Positions 10,495 to 18,800 of a stretch of DNA of 64,000 nt are shown here, piece by piece; within the stretch, counting starts at the first letter, position 1, and each line of letters opens with the position of its first letter. The notes under the pieces are model-generated. The model did not search any database and was not told where the DNA came from. It saw nothing but the letters and a program-made list of their open reading frames with translations. A program made the translations under genes and the position numbers. This stretch comes from Maribacter aestuarii (GTDB lineage Bacteria > Bacteroidota > Bacteroidia > Flavobacteriales > Flavobacteriaceae). The stretch is taken from the NCBI RefSeq assembly GCF_027474845.2, contig NZ_CP107031.2:1192501-1256500 (forward strand), in the 5' to 3' direction.

Positions 10495-11909
10495 AACAAA
10501 GTACCCATTCTTTTATAATAAGGAACCCATAGAATTTATTTCAGAATTTGAAAAGCCCAAAAAAGGTGTTTTAAAATGTAAATCAAGTTATCTCAATAAA
10601 ACTGAGGACGTTGAGCTTAATTATTCTAGTAATGAGTTTACCATCGAATTTCAAGAGCTTAAAACTATAATACCTAAAGGGGTCTCCCTCTTGGGGAAAA
10701 AAATTAATAACGTAACCTTCCAGAATGACACTCATAAAATTATATTGGAGAGGGTTAGTATGGATTTTTTCACAAAAGGCTATATAAATTCTTTAAAAAG
10801 CCATTCATTCAACAAAAAAATTAAAAAATATTTCAAGCTAGTTATACCGCTTAAGAAAGAATTGAATTTTCATTTTATCCTAGAAAAATTCATATTTACC
10901 AATGAATACTTTCTATTCTCAACGGAAGGCACTTATATTGAAATTGATAAAGAGAAAATCTTCATACTTGTTCAGGGGGGGCAAAAAAAAAAAAAAGTTT
11001 CTAATCATAGAATCAGAAAAGAAACAATACTTTAAAGAATTTGCCGACAAAGCTTATGCAATTAGAGTTTCTTTAGGGTATATAACGGGTCTTTTTCCTG
11101 GCAATAAAGGCTATTACTTTTCATACAACAATAAAAAAAGAAAAAAGAGTGCTGGTTTTCTTTTTCACACCTTAAGAAAGGATATGAAAACTTCCATAAA
11201 TCCAATAGATAGCAATCCGTATAGTTGGATTAGAAAGAAACATATTGCGAATGAAATTTATGATAAAAAAGAACTAAGAGTTCTTTCATCCGAAGAGTTT
11301 TCCAGATTGTGCGTTACTACTCTTAACAATGATAATTTTCTTGCAACACTCCTTTTAATTATTGAATCATCAAAGGCTAGTCTTATTTTTAGACCAAGTG
11401 GATATTCTGTAGCGCTGGAAACTCTTTCAGACATAATTATAGCGGACAAAAAAGAAAAATTAACTCCAATAGCTTCTAAATCTGAAAGTAAAACGTTTAG
11501 AAAAGAGCTAATTAATGTTTTACATAAATATTCCGATAAGGAATCCTTTAAAGATTTGAAAACTTTAGAAAGTAGAATTAATCAGATTAACCAAGTAACA
11601 AATAAAGAAAGACTAAAATTACCTTTTAAAATACTCAATATAACGTTACTCGAGGAAGATTTAAATGTGATTTCATCCAGAAATGATTTTTTACATGGTA
11701 GAGTTCCAGACTATAAATATATTGGAGAAAATCGGTCAATTGACGATAAAGACCTAGATTTATTTTATGCGTCCGTTAGATTATATACCCTATTAAACAT
11801 GCTTATTCTTAAATATATAGGATTTGATAATTATGTTTTGAATTTTTCAAAAATAAATGAGAAAAGCACTTCTTATTCTGTAAAAGAAGGTTATTACAGA
11901 AAAGTTTAG
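10487..11909 (+). CDS. HEPN-like protein, last gene of the defence operon (frame break at G7/A14)
   Basis: Overlaps the previous gene by 8 nt. About 474 residues if the frame is repaired at the G7-C-A14 tract (10975-10995), where either one base is extra or two are missing. The C-terminal half is helical and contains SRNDFLHG (codons 11676-11699), an RNxxxH-type motif as in HEPN ribonucleases and ApeA-like defence proteins. The N-terminal half is Lys-rich with beta character (GTYIEIDKEKIFILV) and unrecognised. An RNase or abortive effector role is inference from the motif and the operon. The alternative is a HEPN-like structural domain with no activity. The homopolymer makes the exact sequence near the break unreliable. 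Confidence 0.5.
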
Positions 11910-11925
11910 AGCTCATTTATGAGCT
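11910..11925. terminator. Dyad between convergent genes
   Basis: A perfect 7-bp inverted repeat (agctcat, 2-nt loop, atgagct) lies directly after the HEPN gene stop and 10 nt before the end of the convergent integrase gene. It lacks a long T tract, so a bidirectional terminator is only probable. Confidence 0.4.
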
Positions 11926-11934
11926 GTCTCATAA

Positions 11935-13272
11935 TTAAACTATAATACAAGAATCCATGAAAGCCTTAGTTGATGTAATTTGAGATACTCGTTCCTCCTT
12001 TGGGTTTCTAATATATTTCATAAATTCTTTAAGAGTCGAATGACCGCTTAGTTCCATTATTGAATGAACAGGCATTCCAGCCTTATATTTCAAGGTGCAA
12101 AAAGTTCTTCTTGCCGTATGCCCCATGATTAAATCACACTTAGGTATATATTCTATTACTTTATTACCGCTTCGTGTAATCTCATTCTTAATTTGTGAAA
12201 TTATTCCTGCTTTCTCACCAACAATTTTGATATAATCATTGAGTTTTTGCTCAGCAATTTTTGGCGGCAACTTACCTCCATACCTTTCATTCATGATATT
12301 TTCAATAACTGGAGTAATTTTACAGAGTACCTCTTTATCTGTTTTCTCTTGTTTAATTTTAATAAACCTCTCATTTTGATGTTCAACTAATGGCTGTTCT
12401 GAAAGATTATGATAATCACTAATTCTTTGCCCAATTTCACAACCAATTATAAAAACGTCTCTAGCCAACTCTAAATGAGGTGTACTGCTTAAATCTAATT
12501 CATAAATCTTTTTTAATTCCTCTAATTCTAAATAAATGGCTGTAGTAATTTCGACTAAGACTTTGAATTTTTTATATTTCAGGTTAGTGTGCAACTCCTG
12601 TTCCAATGCAGCACCCATAAAAATCCTAAGGTTCTTAACTTGTTTTCCGATGGTATTCAAAGAATAGTGTTTCTCTTCTTTATTGTAGGTATAGGTTTTA
12701 AAATTCATATAATCAATAAACTCAGAGTAAAACTCATTATCTAAATCAAAACTCAAAACACATTCATATTCTTCCTCAAAACCCTTTAGATGACCTAAGG
12801 TCTGCTCATAGGATTTAACGGTATTATTTTTATACCCATTTCTTTGTTTAGACAACTCCTTTTCTTTCTGTTTAATATATTTTTCTATAAAGACAATTAA
12901 GCCAGTAATTTTGGTTTCTTCCTCATCACCCTGTTTAAAGTCTTTATTCCTAAACTCATCTAAATGAGTTTTCATTATTCGATTTGTAATTGGTATTTGT
13001 TTTGAATCACAATCAGCAACAAAATCTTCAAGTACAGTTGTTAAATCCCTAATAAGCTTATTTATCTGACCAGCATTTCTAACCGCATTAACATTTTTCA
13101 CTCTGCCAGTCTGTTTATTCCAATAGTCAGGATTCACAGAGTACCCAATTCCATATCTAAAGCGTTTTCCCCGTCCATAAGAATAGTCTAACCTAATCGG
13201 TTTCTCAATATTTTGCGAGTCCTTAAGTCTAAAAACAGGCGATGAACCTTTGATTCTCTTTAAATTTCCCAT
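11935..13272 (-). CDS. Tyrosine recombinase/integrase
   Basis: 445 residues from the ATG at 13272, which gives the usual MGNLKRIKGSSP arm-binding N-terminus; a longer frame begins at 13320 but only adds a hydrophobic stretch. An N-terminal arm-binding and a SAM-like core-binding domain (about 100-220) precede the catalytic domain with Arg283 (GQRISD), His385 and Arg388 (GHTARRT), His411 (SGHSTL) and Tyr420 (FMKYI), a complete R-H-R-H-Y set. It is the Bacteroidota type found in integrative elements. It converges on the defence operon and probably mobilised it. Candidate regulatory repeats lie upstream of its start. Confidence 0.88.
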   Translation of the reverse strand: MGNLKRIKGSSPVFRLKDSQNIEKPIRLDYSYGRGKRFRYGIGYSVNPDYWNKQTGRVKNVNAVRNAGQINKLIRDLTTVLEDFVADCDSKQIPITNRIMKTHLDEFRNKDFKQGDEEETKITGLIVFIEKYIKQKEKELSKQRNGYKNNTVKSYEQTLGHLKGFEEEYECVLSFDLDNEFYSEFIDYMNFKTYTYNKEEKHYSLNTIGKQVKNLRIFMGAALEQELHTNLKYKKFKVLVEITTAIYLELEELKKIYELDLSSTPHLELARDVFIIGCEIGQRISDYHNLSEQPLVEHQNERFIKIKQEKTDKEVLCKITPVIENIMNERYGGKLPPKIAEQKLNDYIKIVGEKAGIISQIKNEITRSGNKVIEYIPKCDLIMGHTARRTFCTLKYKAGMPVHSIMELSGHSTLKEFMKYIRNPKEERVSQITSTKAFMDSCIIV

Positions 13273-13287
13273 GCTTAAAATATATAT

Positions 13288-13295
13288 CAAAGATA
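13288..13295 (-). promoter_or_regulatory. Candidate integrase promoter -7 box
   Basis: TATCTTTG on the minus strand, 15 nt upstream of the integrase ATG, matches TAnnTTTG. A TTTTG on the minus strand at 13318-13322 lies 22 nt further upstream as a possible -33 element. Confidence 0.5.
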
Positions 13296-13300
13296 TATAA

Positions 13301-13352
13301 AGGGACAACAAAAGGGACAAAATTTCGTTAATCCGTATTGGTTTTCGTTAAT
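13301..13352. repeat. Two sets of short direct repeats upstream of the integrase
   Basis: agggacaa occurs at 13301-13308 and 13313-13320 (12-nt period). tttcgttaat occurs at 13323-13332 and 13343-13352 (exactly 20-nt period, about two helical turns). They flank the candidate -33 element, so they could be binding sites for a regulator, excisionase or the integrase arm domain. This is inference. Confidence 0.5.
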
Positions 13353-13460
13353 TAAGTTGAATTAATTTATATTAACACCTTTAAATATAGTATATAAGAA
13401 AGATTATTTAGATTCATCAATAATTACATAAAATAAATAACGTAGTACTGGAGGCACCAC

Positions 13461-13490
13461 AAAGAAACCCCTGTATACAGGGGTTTCTTT
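13461..13490. terminator. Perfect 30-bp palindrome, intrinsic terminator
   Basis: Arms aaagaaacccctgta and tacaggggtttcttt are perfectly complementary, and the plus-strand copy is followed by gtttttg. It is a strong intrinsic terminator by form. No gene on the plus strand ends just upstream, so it may be the leftover terminator of a target gene at an attachment site. Confidence 0.65.
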
Positions 13491-13496
13491 GTTTTT

Positions 13497-13518
13497 GGGG
13501 GTCACGTTTGGGGGTCAC
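13497..13518. repeat. Direct repeat gggggtcac x2
   Basis: gggggtcac occurs at 13497-13505 and 13510-13518, separated by gttt. It is next to the palindrome, about 220 nt upstream of the integrase start. It may be a recombinase or regulator site; no second copy was located at the far end of the region. Confidence 0.5.
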
Positions 13519-13906
13519 ATCTTCCAATATTATTACAATAACCCTAGTTTGCAACCCTTTAAGATTTGTTTGAAGGTTTTACTTCAAAACACATTATAAA
13601 ACCTGAAAATTCACTGTTTCAATCTCAAATATCATTTATATCTATATTTCCAAGGATTTGCATCGTTATTATTTTTGTACTGGTAGTGCTCAAAGCATTG
13701 GGTCATATTGATTGAAGGTTTTGGAAAATTTCTATAATCAATATTTAATCTTAAAATAATCCTCTCCAGAATAATAAAACAATATTACATTAGTTTTCTC
13801 ATTAACAGTCTAATAGTGCATTTTGACATTTACATTATTTAATTCATCTTAAATTTTACTAGATTTACTCATATTTTGATATCATCAAAATTATCTAAAC
13901 CTAATT

Positions 13907-15135
13907 ATGAAGAAGGAACATGATATTTACACAATAGGTATTGTGCTTTTAGGAAATTTCAATCCATCAATCATAACCCCTCATTGTTGTCTAACAAGGG
14001 GATTATCCGAAACATTGAAGCAGATACCGCAGTTGTAGAAATTATCCATCCTAACATTTCGAAGTTTTCAGTATCGGATTGGTTAAATGTCGAAGCAACG
14101 CAAGAAAGAATAGATTTCAAAACAAACAGAGAATCACATTTTGAAATTTTACGAGACTTAGTTGTGAGCGTGTTTAGTAATTTAAGCGAAACACCCGTTA
14201 AAGCCTTCGGAATAAATCATCTTTGTCATTTCACAATGAAAGACAAAAAGGATTACGAAAATTTTGGTTATTGGTTATCCCCAGTAAAGATTTTCAATGA
14301 TTTATTGAAGAAACCAAGATTACAAACCATCCAATTTAGAGATATTGAGCCTGATAAGGAGGGTGAAGGCAATATTACCATAACAATATCACCTTCTGAT
14401 TTAATTCTAGATGGAAAATCAGTAGTTTTCAACATCAACAATCATTTTAAAGAAACGCAAGGTGATGCGACTTTAATGATTAAAATGTTAGTTAAATCTT
14501 GGGAGAATTCATTCTCAAAAGTTAAAAAAGATAAACAATTTGATATGGCAGAAAGCAGAACTTTAGAATCCGAAAGCAAAGGGAATTGGATTAAAGAAAA
14601 TGTTCTAACCAAATCCAATTACAATGAAGACCAACTAAAGATTTATCAAAGTGTAATTCAAAAGTATTCCAATGACATTTCGAATTACAAGGAGGCAACC
14701 AAAGTAATGGATGCAAAAGATAATTCACCAAAATTAAAATTAGAATTTCCAAGACTTCATAGCTCTTATGACCTTTTAAATTCTAAAAAATATTATACCC
14801 GAATCCAAAATTGGCAAGGAATGATTACTGAAATTAAAGATGAATCCTTTAAAGCAAAGCTTTCTGATTTAAGTTCTGGCGGCACGGATGAAATTGCTGA
14901 ATTTGATATAAAAGAAATCTCTCCTAGCGACGAACATTTACTTGAAATTGGGTCTCTTTTCTATTGGAGCTTAGGAAGCTATATGGAAAACGGACAGATG
15001 GTCAATAGGTCGGAAATTCGATTTCAACGTTTGATAAATCTAGATGTCAACGACATAGAAAATACAAAAAGAAATATCGAAAAAAAATATTCAAACCTAA
15101 AAGAACGTAAGCTTGATCACCCAATCACCCCTTAG
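13907..15135 (+). CDS. Unrecognised protein paired with an MBL-fold gene (frame break near start)
   Basis: From ATG 13907 the product begins MKKEHDIYTIGIVLLGNFNP and loses frame near the C4 run at 13977-13980. One added base joins it to the long frame (NKGIIRNIEADTAVVEI) for about 409 residues. If the break is real, translation would need the TTG at 13984. The joined N-terminus (GNFNPSIITP followed by IHPNISKFSVSDWL and FEILRDLVVSVF) reminds me of a hypothetical family of accessory regions whose members begin the same way. The rest has no motif that I recognise. Its 3' end overlaps the MBL-fold gene by 23 nt, which suggests translational coupling and a shared function. No signal peptide, so it is cytoplasmic. 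Confidence 0.6.
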
Positions 15136-16222
15136 TACCGAAGTTGAAGTTACTTTGATTGGTACTGGTGGCGGTTATGGTGAATCAGTCGTGTTGAAAC
15201 TTGGTATTGACAAATGGATAGTCATAGACAGTTGTGTTAATCCAGAAACTAAAGAACCACTTGCATTAGAATATCTTATAGGTATTGGCGCCGACCTATC
15301 TAAGGTCGTTCTAATAGTATGCACACATTGGCATAGTAATCACATTGCCGGTTTATCCAAATTATTAGAAAAATGTCCTAACTGTGAATTTTCTTTTTCT
15401 TCAGTAAACGACCTTAATAAATTCCTTTTGCTTTGCGAGCTGGATTACAGTAAAAGTTTGAAAGGTTCAAAAAGTTCAACTAAGGAATTCGCTAAATGTT
15501 TAGAGATTATCAACGACAGAGGAACCTATTTCACAAAGGCGCAGAGTGATTTACTACTCATGAAGATTGAAGAAAATTTGTGCAATTTTGAACTATTTGC
15601 ATTATCTCCATCACCCAAAACTGTGATTAATTTTGACGGTGAAATAAGCAAACTTATCACACAGTTTGGAACTAGAAACACAGCTATAATTAATAAATCT
15701 CCAAACGACAAATCAGTTGCTCTGTTATTAAAATTTAACGATGTGAGAGTTTTATTAGGTGCAGATTTAGAGATTGGCAAAGACAATCATGAAGGATGGC
15801 GTCACATAGTTTATAAAAGCAAAGCAAAAGATAAAACTAAATCAAAATTATATAAAATACCACATCACGGTTCCCATAACGGATACCTCAAAGAGATTTT
15901 TGAGGTGTTAGTTGATGAACACCCAACACTAAAATTAACTCCCTTTAGAAGCAGTAATTTACCCAGGGAGGATATGATAGAAAAATATTCAAATCATTCG
16001 AAAGAAATTTATTCAACTTCCGCATTTTTAGTATCTAAAAAACCAAAGAAAAGAGATAAGTCAATTGAAAAAATTATTGAAAGAAATACTTTAGCTATTT
16101 CTGAAATAAAATTTAATTATGGTGTCGTCAGGTCTAGAATTAATTATGAAATAAAACATGACACTTGGAAAACCGAAGTATTTGAATCAGGTTTAAAAGT
16201 GAAAATTAATCAGGAAGATTAA
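15113..16222 (+). CDS. ComEC-like metallo-beta-lactamase-fold protein
   Basis: 369 residues; the TTG at 15113 is the first possible start after an in-frame stop at 15098. The metal motif is THWHSNHIAG (His72, His74, Asn76, His77), where Asn replaces the usual Asp of HxHxDH. Later elements are LLGADLE (about 219-225) and PHHGSHN (His251-His252), as in the ComEC/Rec2-type MBL domain that degrades DNA. No membrane segments are present, so this is a soluble version. The Asp to Asn change may alter or weaken second-metal binding. It overlaps the preceding gene by 23 nt. A nuclease or phosphodiesterase role in defence is inference. Confidence 0.7.
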   Translation: MITQSPLSTEVEVTLIGTGGGYGESVVLKLGIDKWIVIDSCVNPETKEPLALEYLIGIGADLSKVVLIVCTHWHSNHIAGLSKLLEKCPNCEFSFSSVNDLNKFLLLCELDYSKSLKGSKSSTKEFAKCLEIINDRGTYFTKAQSDLLLMKIEENLCNFELFALSPSPKTVINFDGEISKLITQFGTRNTAIINKSPNDKSVALLLKFNDVRVLLGADLEIGKDNHEGWRHIVYKSKAKDKTKSKLYKIPHHGSHNGYLKEIFEVLVDEHPTLKLTPFRSSNLPREDMIEKYSNHSKEIYSTSAFLVSKKPKKRDKSIEKIIERNTLAISEIKFNYGVVRSRINYEIKHDTWKTEVFESGLKVKINQED

Positions 16223-16527
16223 AGTTTTACTTTTTTCTTAAATTAGATACCCCCCTCTTAAAAATACTTCGAGTAAAATTGTTACTAAGTGGCGATTTTC
16301 ACGTCCTTTAAACGCTAGTGATTTGACCCCATATACCACTATCAGAAACCATCATATCTTTCTGCTTTGATAATCTAAATTTGGATATTTACATGGGTAA
16401 TTAAATAAGCAGTTTGGTTGTAATTGGAAAATCATTTATTGATTTGAAACAATATAAAATCCTTACTTCCCAGTAAGGATTTTTTTGTTTTAAAACCTAT
16501 CTTGCAAACAACTGAAAATCGCACATC
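16223..16527. other. Intergenic boundary between accessory and core regions
   Basis: About 300 A+T-rich bases with no gene seen except a terminator at 16456-16486. After this point the genes look like core flavobacterial genes, so the right edge of the accessory region probably lies here. Confidence 0.45.
16456..16486. terminator. Intrinsic terminator
   Basis: Stem aaaatccttac / gtaaggatttt (11 bp, 6-nt loop) followed by a run of T on the plus strand, and preceded by A residues so it could also work on the minus strand. It lies 230 nt beyond the MBL-fold gene and 42 nt before the next gene. Confidence 0.7.
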
Positions 16528-17499
16528 TTGATTTATTTTGATGCCCTAAGTCCCATTCCAGCGCTCGAAGAATATTTGTTGAGCGAAAAGTGGTTACGTG
16601 CAGATGAACGCATTTCTAAAATAAGTACTGCTGGGGAAGGAAATATGAACGTTGTGTTGCGTATAGTTACCAATCTACGCTCTTTTATTCTTAAACAATC
16701 CAGACCTTTTGTCCAAAAATATCAACAAATAGCCGCTCCTCTCGAACGTATTGCCGTAGAAAAACGATTCTATGAGGCAGTGCAGGGCGCAGATGCGAAG
16801 TCGCGCCTGCCAAAAATTCTTGGCTATGACGCCGAGAATTATACCTTATTATTGGAGGATTTGGGAAACTGTGAGGACTTGAGTAGTATCTACGCTTCAA
16901 GAAATATATCAGAGAAATTAGTGGAGAAACTGTCTACTATTTTAATGGCTATTCATAAATCGACGCCAAGAAAAAGCTTCCCAGACAATATGGAAATGCG
17001 CAAGTTAAACCATCAACATATTTTTGTACTTCCATTTTTAGTTGATAATGGATTTTCCCTGGACGATGTTCAAGAAGGTTTGCAAGCACTTTCACTGCCC
17101 TATAAAAAGGACACTGCTTTAAAAAAAATCATCTCCGAAATAGGGAATATCTACCTAGAAAACGGTACGACACTTTTACATGGCGACTACTATCCAGGTA
17201 GTTGGATGACCGAAAAAGATAACCTGTATATTATTGACCCGGAATTTGCCTTTGTGGGATTTCCAGAATTTGATCTTGGGGTAATGGCAGGTCATTTAAT
17301 CATGGCCACTGACAATCAGAATACTATTGGTTTGATGCTCCACCATTATGTGAATGCAGTTGATGAAAGCCTTGTTGCAAAAATGGCGGGCATCGAAATA
17401 ATGCGGAGGATAATTGGATTGGCCCAACTGCCTATGCAACGTACGTTGGAAGAAAAAGAAAATCTTATGAAGCTAGCCTACAAAATGATCAAGCAATGA
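16528..17499 (+). CDS. APH/methylthioribose-kinase-like phosphotransferase
   Basis: 323 residues with a protein-kinase-like small-molecule kinase fold: LLHGDYYPGSWM (catalytic HGD) and IIDPEFAFVGFPEFDLG (metal-binding DPE), both close to methylthioribose kinase and APH phosphotransferases. The TTG at 16528 is the first possible start after an in-frame stop at 16513; no ATG fits. Its stop overlaps the ATG of the ADP-ribosylglycohydrolase (ATGA), so the two are translationally coupled. I infer that it phosphorylates a sugar or nucleoside released by the partner. Exact substrate unknown. Confidence 0.7.
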   Translation: MIYFDALSPIPALEEYLLSEKWLRADERISKISTAGEGNMNVVLRIVTNLRSFILKQSRPFVQKYQQIAAPLERIAVEKRFYEAVQGADAKSRLPKILGYDAENYTLLLEDLGNCEDLSSIYASRNISEKLVEKLSTILMAIHKSTPRKSFPDNMEMRKLNHQHIFVLPFLVDNGFSLDDVQEGLQALSLPYKKDTALKKIISEIGNIYLENGTTLLHGDYYPGSWMTEKDNLYIIDPEFAFVGFPEFDLGVMAGHLIMATDNQNTIGLMLHHYVNAVDESLVAKMAGIEIMRRIIGLAQLPMQRTLEEKENLMKLAYKMIKQ

Positions 17500-18800
17500 A
17501 AAAAATACTTGTATTACTTCTACTAGGATTGTTGTTCTTTACTTGTAAGACTGAAAAGCCCGAAATAGAACTGCCGTCTCCCACGAAAACAAAATACGCG
17601 AACGACACGCTGGTTCTGAATAGTGAAGTCTACTACGATAAAGTACTTGGAGCACTTGTAGGGTCTGCAATTGGTGATGCTATGGGTGCCTCAACAGAAA
17701 TGTGGCACCGTAAAAGCATTCAGCTTAAATATGGATACATAAAAGGATTGACACCTGCCGTGCGTGAACAATCCCCAGAAGGGACCTGGGACCATAACCT
17801 TATGGCCGGCGCAACAACGGACGACACGCGATGGAAGTATTTGATGGTGAAATACCTGGAAACCTATCCAAATGAATTGAGTGCCGCTAATTTTGCAACG
17901 TTCATCACAACGTATTACGAACAACTAACACAAGATCTCGCCCAAGAAAATATCTTAAAAAACACAGATTTCTTAGACGACCAAATTGAGAAAATAGACT
18001 GGATAAAGGAATGGGCAAGGGTAGCATTGGCTTATCAAACAGACAGGGACACTTACCAAGAAGCGCAGCATCGGTTTTATGGGGGAGAAATGTCCTGTGC
18101 CGGTCAGCTGTACACCCCAATGTTTGGATTGGTCGCTGAAAATCCGTCTGAGGCTTACGAAATTGCCTACAATCATGCACTTTTTGATATAGGTTATGCC
18201 AAGGATATTTCTGCGCTCGTATCCGCAATGACGCACATGGCCTTACGAACAACGGATATGGACTCCATCCTAAATACTACCACCTTTGTGGACCCAAAAG
18301 GCTACCAGGACAGCAGGTTGGTGGGGCGAATAGCGTATGCCATTGTGGACGGTGCTCAAAAGAACATTGCTAACATCAGGGAACTCGTTTTAATAGATTC
18401 TTTGATCGCCAAGGATAGCATCATCTTAAAAGTGCCTTTAGGTTTTGAAGGTTCTAAAAAGGACTGGGTACGACAAGAAATGGTGTATCAATTGCTCGAA
18501 AAAGACGAACGTTCCATTGCATTTCACTCCGCTGAAATATGGCAAATTTTAGTGTCCGGATTAGAATTTGGAGAAGGTGATTTTCTTAGAACAATACAGT
18601 TCATTGTAAACTATGGCAGGGACAATGATACCGTTGCCGCAGTTGCCGGTATGATTATGGGAGCTAAGGACGGATTCAGTAATCTTCCAAAAGAAATAAG
18701 GGAGGAAGTCCTGCGGGTGAACAAAGAAAATTTTGGAATTGACCTAGAAGCATTAGCCGTAGAGCTTACAGCACACGGTGTTAATCCCAAATACGATTGA
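17496..18800 (+). CDS. ADP-ribosylglycohydrolase-family lipoprotein
   Basis: 434 residues. SPII signal MKKILVLLLLGLLFFTC with lipobox Cys17. The family's metal-binding motifs are present: GSAIGDAMGA, TTDDTRW near residue 109, and GRDNDTVAAVAG near 378, which correspond to the Asp pairs that bind two Mg ions in ADP-ribosylglycohydrolases. An exported lipoprotein form suggests that the substrate is periplasmic, such as a nucleoside or ADP-ribose-like compound, rather than an ADP-ribosylated cytosolic protein. It shares an ATGA overlap with the upstream kinase gene, and its 3' end overlaps the convergent GH32 gene by 20 nt. Confidence 0.8.
   Translation: MKKILVLLLLGLLFFTCKTEKPEIELPSPTKTKYANDTLVLNSEVYYDKVLGALVGSAIGDAMGASTEMWHRKSIQLKYGYIKGLTPAVREQSPEGTWDHNLMAGATTDDTRWKYLMVKYLETYPNELSAANFATFITTYYEQLTQDLAQENILKNTDFLDDQIEKIDWIKEWARVALAYQTDRDTYQEAQHRFYGGEMSCAGQLYTPMFGLVAENPSEAYEIAYNHALFDIGYAKDISALVSAMTHMALRTTDMDSILNTTTFVDPKGYQDSRLVGRIAYAIVDGAQKNIANIRELVLIDSLIAKDSIILKVPLGFEGSKKDWVRQEMVYQLLEKDERSIAFHSAEIWQILVSGLEFGEGDFLRTIQFIVNYGRDNDTVAAVAGMIMGAKDGFSNLPKEIREEVLRVNKENFGIDLEALAVELTAHGVNPKYD

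Larger units (their letters stand above)
13273..13906. other. Intergenic junction region beside the integrase
   Basis: About 630 A+T-rich bases with no supported gene. It holds the integrase promoter and repeats, a 30-bp palindrome, a pair of gggggtcac repeats, and from about 13520 to 13900 nothing that I can name. The segment ending gaggcaccac just before the palindrome looks like a tRNA 3' end with CCA, but no T-arm or other tRNA body is present. Confidence 0.45.

Noticed and set aside
13441..13462. tRNA gene ending at the CCA-like gaggcaccac
   Set aside because: No T-arm, anticodon arm or acceptor partner is found upstream; at most a short 3' remnant.
17905..18252. Antisense open frame of 115 codons within the ADP-ribosylglycohydrolase gene
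   Set aside because: The sense frame contains the family motifs on either side; the antisense sequence has no sensible features.
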